A program made the position numbers and the translations under genes. A DNA stretch of 64,000 bases, taken from positions 9,052,001-9,116,000 of the forward strand of contig NC_053187.1 in assembly GCF_905163445.1 (NCBI RefSeq), written 5' to 3'. Below the pieces are notes generated by a model that saw nothing but the letters and a program-made list of their open reading frames with translations, was not told where the DNA came from and did not search any database. Position 1 is the stretch's first letter. Each line of letters starts with the position of its first letter. Source of the stretch: Pararge aegeria. Its lineage: Eukaryota > Arthropoda > Insecta > Lepidoptera > Nymphalidae. Below are positions 24,197 through 35,282 of this stretch, piece after piece.

Positions 24197-25060
24197 ATGT
24201 ATTGCGCTATTTATTATATAAAATTTTTTATGTAACTAAAATTTATGTTTTACTTGATCATGAAATTGCATGCGAAAAACCTGACGGAGAGGACGCTATA
24301 TTAAAATAGCCATAGAGTAGCCACTAGCCATGTCATCTCAGATTTGCATTGTCAGCCATGAATAAGGAAAAATCACTGTTTATTGTTACTAATGCAATTA
24401 TTTTCTGTACTTAAACATTTAAGATGCGATAACTTTTAAATCATACCTCATAATATAATATAACAAGTTTAATTGGAGAATGTGCCTCATTTGGTTTCTG
24501 TGCCATAACTAATTGATGGTCTTAAGAGAGTTAATTTAAGCTCTTTGTACTATTTCCGTAAATAGGATGATTCGGAAATCTATAAACAGTAAAAAATAAT
24601 AAATTATAGGTGAAAAATATTTTTTTTTTTTTTTTTATAATATTTACCTGAAGAATTATCAATTTTAAAATGCTTGGGAGTCGCAGGTTGAAATGGTGTC
24701 GGTTCCGACATTTTTATATTCATGTTCAAATTTATAAAATGGATATCACGTATTATAGGAATTGTAGTTGTAAAAATGAAATAGTTATTAATAAAAAACG
24801 TAATCAGGTTTGTGGCCAGTTTTTATGCAAAACTCATTGAATTTTTATTCACAAATCGACATTGCAGTTGTATGCACACAAATAACAACGTCTCGAATTG
24901 AAGCTGAACACATGGAGTCCGAACTACACTCATGTTATTATGAAACTACTATATTCATATCGATGATCGGTCCATGTGGCAGCAAATAATTATTAAATAT
25001 GTCGAATATGTATGTCCCTAACGAACCATTCATACACGGCTAGTATAGGCAGGAGATTAA
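24197..25060. other. EIF2B3 3' flank, no gene
   Basis: Contains the EIF2B3 3' UTR, an 18-20 base T run at about 24620-24638, and an AATAAA near 24788. Otherwise plain AT-rich sequence. Confidence 0.5.
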
Positions 25061-25064
25061 AATT

Positions 25065-25235
25065 ATATCCACTGACAAGGGAAAAAAAACGTCTCCATCT
25101 GCCAAAACGCGGCACCAGGGAATAGGAGAATTTTACACTTGCGGTAATGCTTGGAGAGTTGATAAAAGTTTTGAAGAATATTTTGTCCTTTCTTCGCGGA
25201 GAAAAATGTCTCCTGCCCACGCTAGTCGTGCTGTC
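25065..25235 (+). repeat. unnamed repeat 'ctgacaagg...gtctcctgcc', copy 2
   Basis: Second copy of the repeat at 23655-23885. It ends 'gagaaaaatgtctcctgccc'. It sits just upstream of a full SINE. Confidence 0.5.
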
Positions 25236-25284
25236 ATTTATATTTATTACCTACATGCACAACACGGGAAAGCAATTATGGGTT

Positions 25285-25635
25285 TTCCGATGCACATGAG
25301 CACTGTTGTCTTATAAACGGAGGTCCCGAGTTCGATCCCCGACAGGGGCAATCTGGGAATTTGAAATTTCTGATTTTTTTCTGGTCTGTGGCCACAGCCA
25401 AAGCATCCCACCAGAAGGTTCGGAAGGCTTCGGCCGTGGCTGGTTAACATCCTGACGACAAAGACGTGCCGCCAAGCGTTTAATTGTTTTGTTACGATGT
25501 CGCGTAGAAACCGATTAGGGTTTAATACCTAACAGCCATACCCTTAACAGGTTAGCCCGCTAGAATAGAATACTTCATCACTTACCTTGAGACTACAGTC
25601 AAGGGCAAACTTGTAGTGGAATAAAATAAAGGTAA
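25285..25635 (+). mobile_element. tRNA-derived SINE (family 1), near full length
   Basis: The head holds a B box-like 'gagttcgatccccg'. The body has 'ggcaatctgggaatttgaaa', 'ttcggccgtggctgg', 'gacgtgccgccaagcg' and 'acgatgtcgcgtagaaacc'. The tail is 'caagggcaaacttgtagtgg' and an A-rich end. This is the best reference copy in the window; others are at 15890, 26125, 30288 (minus), 32612, 35283, 55425, 62385 (minus) and 63505. Confidence 0.85.
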
Positions 25636-26124
25636 GAACCTGCATTTTCTGTACTTTCCCATATAAAACTTTCAATCAAGTAGGTATATGTAAATATAGT
25701 GACATCATGTAGGAAATGAACACAAGTCACGGATCTGGGCTGATTGGGTATTAATGAGACATTCTCCGGACATTATTAACCCATCTAGGTATGTTAAATT
25801 TAGTGATGAAACAGATTGCATACTATATTATTGAGTATTCGTAGTGTAACGTCTCTTACTTTGTAACATAGAATTACCAGATTGTCCTTACCCCATATTT
25901 ACTAGTTACCACAATGTAGGTATATCATCATAGAGAAATTCAGGTATCTTAAGTTAAAATCAGAATAAGAGGTCATTCCTGGAACGTAGTAGGTTAAAAA
26001 TTTCACTTATTATCTCTAGACCAATATAATTCAATATTGCGATTTCGAAAGGTATCAAAGGATTACCTTTGATATAATGCCTTCTTGTCAGGTCATAATT
26101 CAACGGACAAAATAAATTTAATTA

Positions 26125-26362
26125 ATTTAATTTGGGAATTTATAATTTCTGAATGTTTTGTGGTCTAGTCTGGTAGGAGGCTGGGAGGAGTTAGAGTTTC
26201 GGTACGATGTTGCGTAGAAAAGATTAGGGGGTATGAGCTTATTACAATTGCAATATTCCGTAAAAGGCTCGCCCGCTACTGTTTTGGATTGAAACATCAC
26301 TTACCACCAGGTGAGATCGCAGTCAAGGGCTAATTTAAAGAGGAATAAAAAACAAAAAAAAA
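26125..26362 (+). mobile_element. tRNA-derived SINE (family 1), head missing
   Basis: Body and tail only: 'gggaatttataatttctgaa', 'acgatgttgcgtagaaaaga', 'caccaggtgagatcgcagtc', then an A-rich tail. A CA microsatellite follows at 26395-26417. Confidence 0.8.
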
Positions 26363-26394
26363 ATTGCGGTCGGGAAATAATACTCTGCCGCAGA

Positions 26395-26417
26395 CAGACA
26401 CACACACACACACACAC
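26395..26417. repeat. (CA)n microsatellite
   Basis: Short, nearly pure CA run behind the SINE tail. Confidence 0.9.
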
Positions 26418-27685
26418 GTCAATCTTATGTAACGCTAATCTAATAGTTATTGCGTCGGGAGCTAAAAACAAAATGAACTGTACTTGTAAAGGAAGAACTT
26501 TAGGTACCAATCACTCGTGCGACTTGGGTTTGTTTCAATGTTGGGAAAGGATTTTTTATCCTTTACCTCACATAGATTCTATTAGTAGTTAAAAAGTGAG
26601 TTTGTTGCTTTGTTCTTTTTTATGCAACAACTGGAGCATTTAATAGTTATTCGCGAAAAGTAGGTAGGTACGCCTACGGTAATGATAACTTTTCATTTTT
26701 GATGGCTTAAAACATGGACAGATCCTATAACACTCACGTCAAGCTTGGGAACTTCAAAATAAAGATGCTATGAAACTTGCGCAATTCTTTAAATGATTTA
26801 ACCCAACGTAAAAGCAAAAATTCTTACTTTATGTAGAGAAATAGGATTAATTCCGGGATTTAACCTATTTTTATTATATTTCACTGGTCTACGTGATTGT
26901 GACAATGTACCTATTGCTTTATTCATTTACATAGGATCTTATAAGTTGAGTTTTACAATCAATATTTTCGAGACGTATCTAAAAATTACACGATCTTTAA
27001 GCACTTATGTTGATTTTACGTGTCGCAAGTCCGACGGTTAACCGTGTTCGCTGTTACATAATTTCAATGCAAGCTCATCGGATTGGGACACTGCACAGTT
27101 GTGCAGGATTAGTACGTTCCATACATACCTATGTACCTCTTTGTGTACCGTAACAATTATTATCTGCATCATCATCATCATATATCCGATATCCGATGAT
27201 CGTCCTCAGCCTGACCTAGGATTGTTGAGGCTGTAGCGAAGGGAGTTAAACAAAGGTAAGTCCTACATCATAAGTACTTTCGTATATAAAACTTTTAATG
27301 AAGTAAGTATACGTATGTATATATAATGTCATCATATAGAAAATGAACGGATCTGGGCTGATTGGGTATTAATGAGACATTCTCTCTACATTATTAACCT
27401 ATCTTTGTGTGTTAAATCAGTGAAGAAACAGATTGCATAGTATGGGTACGTATGATCGTCGTCAGCCTGACCTTAATTATTGTTGTAGGGTTTTATAAAT
27501 TTTATAGTCTGTTTGCTAAACAGGGAGTCTACCAACGCTTCTGTTAGCTATAAGCCGTTCCTATCGCCACTTCTTAACATATCGCTTTGATATACTTATA
27601 GGTTATTATGATTATTCTTCGGTGATCAAATAGTCCAAGCAAAATCATTCGCTGAATGTTAGAACTTATCAGTCCAACGTTGGCG
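26418..27685. other. gene-free stretch with a duplicated segment
   Basis: 'gatctgggctgattgggtattaatgagacattctc' occurs near 25735-25770 and again near 27352-27385, with similar sequence before and after it, so these two places are copies of one unnamed repeat. A CAT run lies near 27168. No gene. Confidence 0.5.
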
Positions 27686-27689
27686 CCCA

Positions 27690-27950
27690 TGTTGCAAAAT
27701 CATCCGTCATCAACTTATTAAAGGGCAAGAGGGCGGTCACCTACTCGTTGGATAGATACGGTGAAATCGTTGACCCAGACAACTGTGGTAGAATGTTTTC
27801 GACATGCTACCAACCGCCAAAAGTGGAGAAGACTCGCGCGTGAAGCCGTGCAATCCAGTGATGTCTAGCGCCATGATATTCATCTCAGCAGCCACGACCA
27901 CTCTGCCAAGAGTGCACGACTAAGAAGAAGAGTCTTCGGCTAGGTCTTAA
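27690..27950 (+). mobile_element. non-LTR retrotransposon C-terminal fragment
   Basis: One frame reads RSPTRWIDTVKS...RHATNRQKWRRLAREAV and then hits a stop. This is the layout of the extreme C-terminus of RTE-type ORFs (basic GRP/S-PTRW motif, then a Trp-Arg helix). Frames before and after are broken. Confidence 0.65.
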
Positions 27951-27989
27951 TGTAAGGGCTGATTAAGCCCCGCACTGAAAGGCATGGGC

Positions 27990-28110
27990 TTGGTTAACCC
28001 CGATTCGCAATACGACAGTAAATCTCACACTACTACTGTACACGACAAAGTCCGTGCAAACCCCTTTAGGAGGGCTTTGTCCTGTAGTGGACGTCCATCG
28101 GTAAAATGGT
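27990..28110 (+). mobile_element. LINE 3' end fragment
   Basis: 'aggagggctttgtcctgtag' followed by 'tggacgtccatcggt' is the 3' terminus of another RTE-like LINE copy. Confidence 0.55.
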
Positions 28111-29315
28111 CGGTCTATGCACTTAGTATGTTCGTATCTCTTCGTCTATAGCTGTGTTTAGGCTCTACCGCGGTTTTTGTAAATTTGTTTCCAAATTGCT
28201 TTTACTCGACCAACGTTAACGGATAACGTAACTCGCGATGTCCAAATTGTGCCATAGGATTCAGCTATTAGATACGCGAAGATATTATTTGTCATAATAT
28301 ATTGGGTTGTACGATATTGCATATGGTGTGAAATATGACGTTTGGCAATATTTCATTATAGAGTTGCACTCGATTTTGCAACCCCTTTATGTTTTGTTTT
28401 ACATTTTCACATAAATAGGAAGATAGTTACCTAATAGGCAGATTTCTATTCTATACCTACTGTTTTCTCAAATAATATCATCGATATAACTTTCACTTAA
28501 CGCTGTGGTTCTTATGTCCTGATCAAACTTGCAAATTGCCATGTTATATTGAAAAGGCAATTCTCGAGAGGTCCAAAAACTATTTGCTCTTATATATCGG
28601 AATAACGCTACACTAGAATAACTTTTGTGATTAAAAAAATAAATATATTCAGTTACAATAGAAATCTTGTATCACTAATTACCTATATTATTTATTCTCA
28701 ACATCAAGTACCTAATTCAGCCATCCAAGCTTAATAATGGGCATCCTAAAGTAAGATTAGAAATACAAAGGTAAGTTTTGATAAAAAACTATAATCCTTG
28801 AGCAATAAAACAAGATCTCATGAAACAGATAAATACCTCCTACACAAGTAACGTGATTTACGTCCATCCATTGCATGGTATTTTTAAAATAAATAAACGG
28901 CATTGGTGTATTCACGATGAGCGAAAAAGACTCATAATATGTTGAATGTTAGAAGAAGTTACAAAATCAATGTTGAGCATCAAAATATTTTCATCTGTGC
29001 CTACCTACCCAAATTTGTTATTTGTAAGTCCGACGACCTGGCCTTTCATTGGAGTCAAGGTCGTACGATTTGGCTTCTGACACTCTCTATTAAGCACCTC
29101 TTAACGTTACAGCGTAACATTGCACCAATGTGTGCTTTAATATATTTTGGTTGATACTATAAGACGTTGTCACTGTTGTTCTATGTTCTAGTAACTAAAA
29201 GGTAAAAACGCACGCGTATTGTGATGCTGTGTCCATGTAACACAACTAAATACACGATTAATTAATTAATTTTATCAATAATACTTACTATTTAAGTAAT
29301 TTTTAGTAAATATAA
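28111..29315. other. gene-free stretch
   Basis: AT-rich with short accidental ORFs. No repeat or gene is recognised. Confidence 0.45.
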
Positions 29316-29319
29316 TAGA

Positions 29320-29880
29320 TACTAGCGGACTTTCGCGACTTCGTCCGCGTATGAGCCAATCGAGAAGCTAGAATAGATTTGATGCTAAATACTTTAAGTT
29401 GTAAGTAGTTAGCATCAAATCTGAGTTAGTAAGATGTCATTATTTTAGTTGATACATACATCCATCCATCCATCCTCACAAACTTCCGCATTTATAATAT
29501 TAGTAATATGGTAAGCATGCATTCGATCGTTGTTCTATATGCCTTGCGACTTGGTGTTATTTGTGAAGAGTTATGTCCTTTATTTCCGACAATATTTATC
29601 AGATGTTCATTAAACATTACAATACATTGTTGATAGTATACCTTTTAAAATAAAAAAAAAATGATTAAAATCGGTTCAAATTTAATGGAGCTATGAAGTA
29701 AAATTGATAAAAAATTTCATCCCATCCCGGAGGAAACTTATTGTTTATCGGGATAAAAAGTATCCTATATGTTGACTCGGAATATCAGCTACCACTATAC
29801 TTACCAAATTTTATTTAAATCCGTTCACTAGTTTTCACGTGATTCCCGGACAGACAGACAGACATAAATTAAATAAAAAT
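29320..29880 (+). mobile_element. Lep1/Helitron-like non-autonomous elements
   Basis: 'actagcggactttcgcgact' + 'tcgtccgcg' at 29322, 'ttccgcatttataatattag' at 29484, and a second unit 'cccggaggaaacttattg...cgggataaaaagtatcctatatg...gacagacagacag' (29715-29870). These are the landmark words of the lepidopteran Lep1-type repeats. Non-coding. Confidence 0.6.
29375..29422. repeat. near-perfect hairpin, 20-bp stem with one mismatch
   Basis: AGATTTGATGCTAA-A-TACTT (29375-29394) pairs with AAGTA-G-TTAGCATCAAATCT (29403-29422). There is one A/G mismatch and an 8-nt loop. It lies inside a Lep1-like element. Confidence 0.85.
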
Positions 29881-30287
29881 CTGTTTTGGACTCAGTATCG
29901 ATTATAAATCATCCCCCCCTCAAAATTTTCAAAATATATTAAATGAACAGATATCTTCCGGATACTGTTATATTATAAGTATAAATACACTTACATCCAA
30001 ATTTTAATTTTCTCGATTTTAAATGGATTGAGTTTCGGGCAGTCTTTAGCACTATCAGTCATGAAATTTTAGGTTTACATTTGCCTTTGTTACACATTCC
30101 GTTCTTTGATATTCGCCACTTGATGAATTTTTCCTGAAAAGCTCTAGAGATGTTTCCCTCTACTATTTCATTCCAAACCTATTGTGCCGCAGACGTTTCA
30201 GGTCCCGAAATTGTTAGGTACGTACCAATTGTGTGTTTCATTTAAGAATATCTCCGCACCAGCCCGAAATAGTCACAATTTTTGTTA

Positions 30288-30680
30288 TTTTTTATTCCAC
30301 TACAAGTTAGCTTGACCGCAATTTCCCCTGATCGTAAGTGATGATGCAGTCTGAGATTTTAACGGGCTGACCTGCCATACCCCGGCAGTTATATTAAACA
30401 TATACTCCTATTGAGTGGCGTGCATAGAGGGTATGCACAGGGTATGCAGATGAAGAAAAAGAAGAAAATCTCCTGTACGAGTTATAAATACTTAAGGGTG
30501 GGCTTTTTATAACTCTTACAATGCCTATCCTTAAGTTTTTTATAACTCGTACTGGAGATTTTCTCCATTTAATATCATTTGCATACCCTGTGCATACCCT
30601 CTATGCACGCCACTGCTCCCAATCGATTTCTACGCGACACCGTAGCGGAACCGCTTGAAGAAGCGTGGTCTTCTCTATCT
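30288..30680 (-). mobile_element. tRNA-derived SINE (family 1), split by a MITE
   Basis: The minus strand carries the SINE tail ('ctaacttgtagtggaataaa' region at 30288-30330) and body. The SINE resumes at 30616 ('aatcgatttctacgcgac') after an inserted foldback element at 30413-30615. Confidence 0.7.
30413..30615. mobile_element. hAT-like MITE, copy 3 (long foldback form)
   Basis: Starts GAGTGGCGTGCATAGAGGGT and ends with the complement ACCCTCTATGCACGCCACTG. The inverted arms run well inward ('gtacgagttataa' and 'ttataactcgtac'). Flanks CTCCTATT (30405-30412) and CTCCCAAT (30616-30623) match at 6 of 8. The uninterrupted SINE reads CTCCTAAT-like here, so each flank has decayed by about one base. 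Confidence 0.85.
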
Positions 30681-30749
30681 CTTCTCTATAAAATCATCTT
30701 CCATATGCGAGGGGAGGCCTATACCCAGCATAAATTGATGGGCTTTAGA

Positions 30750-32070
30750 ATGAGGGTTTAGTTATATGAGATAAATTGTTTGCTATTCTAACAGCAAAAT
30801 TTCCAATTGCATAAACTGGTTTATATTGAAATCTTCTAGCGACAAGATTAACTGAAACTTTGGTATCATACGATAAGGAAATTAGCGCGAAGGTATTTGT
30901 GTACCGCAAAAAAATCCTAACACAGTTTGATAACCTCATGTACAGCAAACAACGTTAAAGTCGATAAAGGGTCATCTCAGAATGCTCTCGTATAATAGAG
31001 CCTGTAGCGTATGAAGCCGGTAGTTGCTACGGCGTCCTTAAAGTCAGCAAGCCACTGACCAACAAGAATAAGACGATCAACAAACTACAAGAAGCAGTTG
31101 AGGTATTACTTTCCCGCGCCGCGCACGCGTTCACTGCCCATGCTTGCAACACTCGGAAACGTTCGAAAATTACGTGATTCCGTTTAAAGAACATTTCAAT
31201 TCAGTGTAGCTACCATACAACCGCTCTGATAAATATTTAGGCAATACTAGTTTTGCAATATTGTAGCATCGTGTTTGTTTATGTGAATATTATATTCGAA
31301 ACCTGAACCGTCAAAAGAACAACAAAATCCCAGCACTGCAAGCTTTCAAAATATCTAACGCTATTCCTAGGTGAGTCCACAGTTTCAGTACTAGGTACCA
31401 ACTAAACAATACTTTAGTATACTTAGAAACCTATGGATACGAGTATAAAGTAAATATGCACACGTAATAATGTTGTTCTAGAAGGACTAAAAGAGGAAGG
31501 AATACTTTCAACACGCATGGGATGTTTGTTGTTACAATGTTATTTTACCTGCTAGTTAAATATTAGGTGTAAACTATTTAATTTCTTTAATTAGATGCTA
31601 CGATAGAAATCTGCATTTTATAATTAGCTCTATCATTTCCCTGTTATATATTTTTACAAGTATTTTTATACTTAGAGATAATATGGTCTATACTTTCTTA
31701 CAATTATATTTCTTCCTACTAAAATTTGTACTTTTATTTTTTTACTCTGACGCCGCTTCTTATGTGACATCAACAGTAAAAATAGACAAAATGAAAATTG
31801 ATATACAAACACGTAGGTACTCGTACAAAATACTGGTAATAAAATTTGAAACATTGTCAAAGAAGTTCAGTAGGTACAAACCGAGGTGTACTTATTTTTA
31901 TTATTGTTATTATTTTTATATTATATATATTATTACTGAGAGTAATCGTTTTACTACCAATAACAAACAATATATGAGATACTTCCTTCATAAATAATTA
32001 AATATTTATTTACAGCTATATTGTACAGCTAATTGTTGTTAAAAATCAACACATCCCTTACGTATCAAGC
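30750..32070. other. gene-free stretch
   Basis: AT-rich. A 104-codon plus ORF (31683-31997) is Tyr/Phe-rich low-complexity translation with no domain. No repeat is clearly recognised. Confidence 0.4.
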
Positions 32071-32074
32071 TATC

Positions 32075-32200
32075 TTAACCGAAGGATGTCCATAGCTGGA
32101 CTTCTCAGCCTAGTGCCTCTTGTATCCCAGGACTAGATCTTCCATGTTGCCGATGTTGCGTTTTCCGTGTTGGTTAGCCACTCCAGTACCTGGCATCGGT
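32075..32200 (+). mobile_element. repeat fragment 'ggatgtccatagctggac'
   Basis: Diverged copy of the 'ggacgtccactgctggac...aaggcct' word found at the edge of several repeats in the window. Only a short part is recognisable. Confidence 0.4.
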
Positions 32201-32611
32201 CCTCCGAGCGATGTACCCCGCTCACCGTCACGTCAGCTTTAAAATTCGCTGAGCTATACCAGATACTCCGGTTCTTCTACATATTATATCCTCACTTCTT
32301 AATTGATCAAGTAGAGCTACTCCAAGCTCTCCTTCAATCTAAAATGAGTGACTCAGCTTATTATGAGAAATATACTTAACTTGGTCATATGATACCTACC
32401 TATCCACAAAAAACCCTTAAGCTCAAATAATGATAATAATAATAATTTCGTTTATTTCTTTCATCAAAATTGCACATATAATGAGTTGACGAACTGGCTA
32501 CCCTAGCTAAATTTTATCTGCGTTAAGGATAACCAGCCCTCGCCCCCGGAACATACATAGACAGATTGGGAAAAAAAAATCAAATAATGAATACAGTTTT
32601 TGGTAATTTCC

Positions 32612-32910
32612 GACTTCTCTAGCGCAGTGGTGAACGTTGTGTTGGAGGTCCCGTCTTCGAATCCAAGCAGCTTGGGAATTTATGATTTCTTATTATTATC
32701 CGGTTAGGTCAGGGAGGCCTCAGCCGAGGTTAGTTACCATTCTTCCGACAAAAACTTGCAACGAAGCGATTTTGCGTTCCATTACGATGTAGCAACTGAT
32801 ACGGATTTAATACAACTGCCATACCAAGAACTAGTTACCCTGCTACCGTCTTAGACTGCGTTAAACAGCACCAGAATCCAGATCTAACTTGCTGATTAAA
32901 AAATAAAGTC
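32612..32910 (+). mobile_element. tRNA-derived SINE (family 1), full but diverged
   Basis: Head 'tctctagcgcagtggtgaac' matches an A box and 'gtcttcgaatccaag' a decayed B box. The body and tail ('ttgggaatttatgatttctt', 'taccgtcttagactgcgtt') follow, ending in an A-rich run. Confidence 0.75.
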
Positions 32911-33255
32911 GTACTGTTTAAAAATCTTTTGGTGCAAAGTTTATGTTGAATAGAGGTAATATTGGCATAATCTGAGGAAACACTTCCGAGTCAGTTACAA
33001 ATGAATAACGTACGTGAACGTAACTATATCTACGCCTCATTGCGGACTGCGACTACGCCGACGTAACCGCAAAAACAGAACGTTACGTGGACTACATTCT
33101 TCAATACAACAAACAATGATTTATTTACTGACTACGTTTATTCTTATAGAAAAAGTTAATTAGTTCCCATTTTTTAACAACCTCGTAATGTTTGAGAAAT
33201 TGTTTCTCTTTAGAAATTCTTTAGAGTTTATTTTTCGTACATCTATACAAGGTAA

Positions 33256-34848
33256 ATTAACTTCTTTACATGGGGCCCTGAATTCCAGTTTCGCACCGCT
33301 ACCGCAGCTGAGATAAATAGTCATATTTTTGCTATTAAATCGGATGCAATTGGTTGTGATGGTATAAGTAGGAAAATGTTAATTGCTGCACTTGATTACA
33401 TTCTGCCAATACTATGTCATATACTTAACTTTTCTCTTACTTCTGCTTCGTTTCCCAGTGCATGGTGTAAAGCTTATATCATACCAATACCTAAAGTTCT
33501 CAACCCTTTAACTCCTTCAAACTATCGACCTATCTCCATTCTTCCCTTTTTGTCTAAGGTTCTTGAGCGTGTTGTTCATCAACAACTTAGCCTCTACTTA
33601 ACAAGGTATGAGGTCTTAAGCCCATTACAGTCAGGTTTTCGGCGTGGGCATAGCACAGCTACGACCTTAATTAAGGTATGTGATGATATTCGGTACGCTG
33701 TTGACAATAAACTCCTAACAGTTATAGCTCTCTTAGATTTTAGTAACGCATTTAACACTGTAGATTTTGACTTGCTTTTGGCTGTCTTGAGGATGATAAA
33801 TTTGTCACCACTTGTTGTCAACTGGTTTCAGGGATATGTACGTAATCGACAACAGTGTGTACGGTTGGATCATAAATTATCTTCCTTCATTTCTCTTACT
33901 TCTGGAGTGCCTCAAGGCGGTGTTCTCTCTCCTCTTCTTTTTTCTATCTATATAAATTCGATTTCCTCTGTTATATCTTCGTCCTATCATTTATACGCTG
34001 ATGACTTGCAGATTTATGTTTCGGCGACCATTGATGATCTTGCATATGCGATTGAATCTCTCAATACTGATTTGAATAATATAACGGCTTGGTGTCGATC
34101 CTTTGGTCTTCGGGTAAATGCAGATAAATCTCAAGTAACTATTATAGGCAGTAGTTATTTCCTTTCTTCCATATTGTATAATAGTTTACCGCCAGTTCTC
34201 TTTGATGGTACGGCTATTCCGATTAGTACTTCGGTCAGGAATCTTGGACTCATTATAGATAATACTATGTCTTGGGTACCACACGTTTCTCAAATGAGTC
34301 GCAAAATTTTTGGTGCTGTTCGGTGTTTGGGGCGGTGGAAAAACTTTTTACCTATTAAAACTAAAATTCTTTTAGCTAATACATTATTACTGCCTATTTT
34401 GGATTATGCAGATGTCTGCTATTTGGATTTATCTGAGACCATGCTAAACAAACTTGAGAGGCTGCAAAACTTGTGTATACGGTTCATTTTCGGCATACGT
34501 AAATTTGATCATGTGTCTCAGTATCGTGCTCAATTGAAGTGGCTACCAGTTCGTTCTCGTAGAAACTTACACGCTCTTTCTCTCCTTTACTCCATTTTAT
34601 ATTATCCGCAAACTCCACCATATTTGAAAGAGCGATTCACCTTTCTTGGTAGCAATGTTCACTTAAATCTGCGAGCTAATAACGACAGCTTGTTACACGT
34701 TCCTGCTAGTCGTTCATTGGCGTATGGTAATTCTTTTACGGTAAAGGTGGTTAATTTATGGAATGAGCTGCCAAGGGATATAAGACAGTCCAAATCATTA
34801 AGCATCTTTAAATCACGGTTAAAAGACTATTTCCTGTCTAGTATGTAG
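33256..34848 (+). CDS. reverse transcriptase ORF of a CR1/Jockey-like LINE (5' truncated)
   Basis: Open from 33256 to a TAG at 34846-34848; the first ATG is 33376 (490 codons from there). This is the C-terminal part of ORF2: RNA-directed DNA polymerase plus the downstream domain; the endonuclease is missing. Counting from the ATG, the motifs are SNYRPISILP (48-57), QSGFRRGHST (85-94), DFSNAF (121-126), SGVPQGGVLSPLLF (176-189), and the catalytic YADD (207-210). It continues through a clean C-terminus (SLSIFKSRLKDYF) with no frameshift or stop. An intact YADD and an open frame suggest recent insertion. It cannot be autonomous because its 5' part is lost. The fragment starts within the coding region, the usual outcome of incomplete reverse transcription. 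Confidence 0.93.
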   Translation: MNFFTWGPEFQFRTATAAEINSHIFAIKSDAIGCDGISRKMLIAALDYILPILCHILNFSLTSASFPSAWCKAYIIPIPKVLNPLTPSNYRPISILPFLSKVLERVVHQQLSLYLTRYEVLSPLQSGFRRGHSTATTLIKVCDDIRYAVDNKLLTVIALLDFSNAFNTVDFDLLLAVLRMINLSPLVVNWFQGYVRNRQQCVRLDHKLSSFISLTSGVPQGGVLSPLLFSIYINSISSVISSSYHLYADDLQIYVSATIDDLAYAIESLNTDLNNITAWCRSFGLRVNADKSQVTIIGSSYFLSSILYNSLPPVLFDGTAIPISTSVRNLGLIIDNTMSWVPHVSQMSRKIFGAVRCLGRWKNFLPIKTKILLANTLLLPILDYADVCYLDLSETMLNKLERLQNLCIRFIFGIRKFDHVSQYRAQLKWLPVRSRRNLHALSLLYSILYYPQTPPYLKERFTFLGSNVHLNLRANNDSLLHVPASRSLAYGNSFTVKVVNLWNELPRDIRQSKSLSIFKSRLKDYFLSSM

Positions 34849-35200
34849 CAAAATATCTATGTATTTTATGTGTATGTTTATATAGTAATATGTATTTAAG
34901 TTTATAAATTGATATATATATATATATTGATATTTATATACAAATATATAAATATATATGTTTTACTATATATATGTAGTATTAGTATGTAATGTTTATA
35001 ATTAGCACAATTTAATTATTGCACTATCCCGTTTTCTCTAATATGTTTCTTCAACCAAAGGTTGTCTGGAGGAGATCGCTTCAAGCGATAAGACCGCCTT
35101 TGTGCATATGTATAGTTTTTTATTTTTTTTTTGTTAACCTGATTTTATATTTGTATGTGCAATAAAGACTTTTTCTTCTTCTTCTTCTTCTTCTTCTTTT
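33271..35200 (+). mobile_element. CR1/Jockey-like LINE, 5'-truncated copy with 3' UTR
   Basis: Coding part to 34848, AT-rich 3' UTR, then a conserved 3' block. This block holds 'ggttgtctggaggag', the hairpin ATCGCTTCAAGCGAT (35075-35089), 'aagaccgcc', and an AATAAA near 35160, and ends in a (TTC)n tail at 35171-35199. The same 3' block occurs without coding sequence at 23.1 (minus), 43.35 (minus) and 49.2 kb (plus). Confidence 0.88.
35171..35199 (+). repeat. (TTC)n tail of the LINE
   Basis: About nine TTC units at the 3' end of the LINE copy. Confidence 0.9.
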
Positions 35201-35282
35201 ATCATAAAAATACAAGAAAATATTATATATGTACAAATAGTGACAAAAGAGCCCTCCGACAGTCACATTTTTTTTCATGACC

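Noticed and set aside
26311..26592. 93-codon plus ORF
   Set aside because: Runs through a SINE tail, poly-A and a CA microsatellite.
34905..34985. AT palindromes in the LINE 3' UTR, and similar ones near 40610 and 41690
   Set aside because: Low-complexity TA runs pair with themselves by chance.
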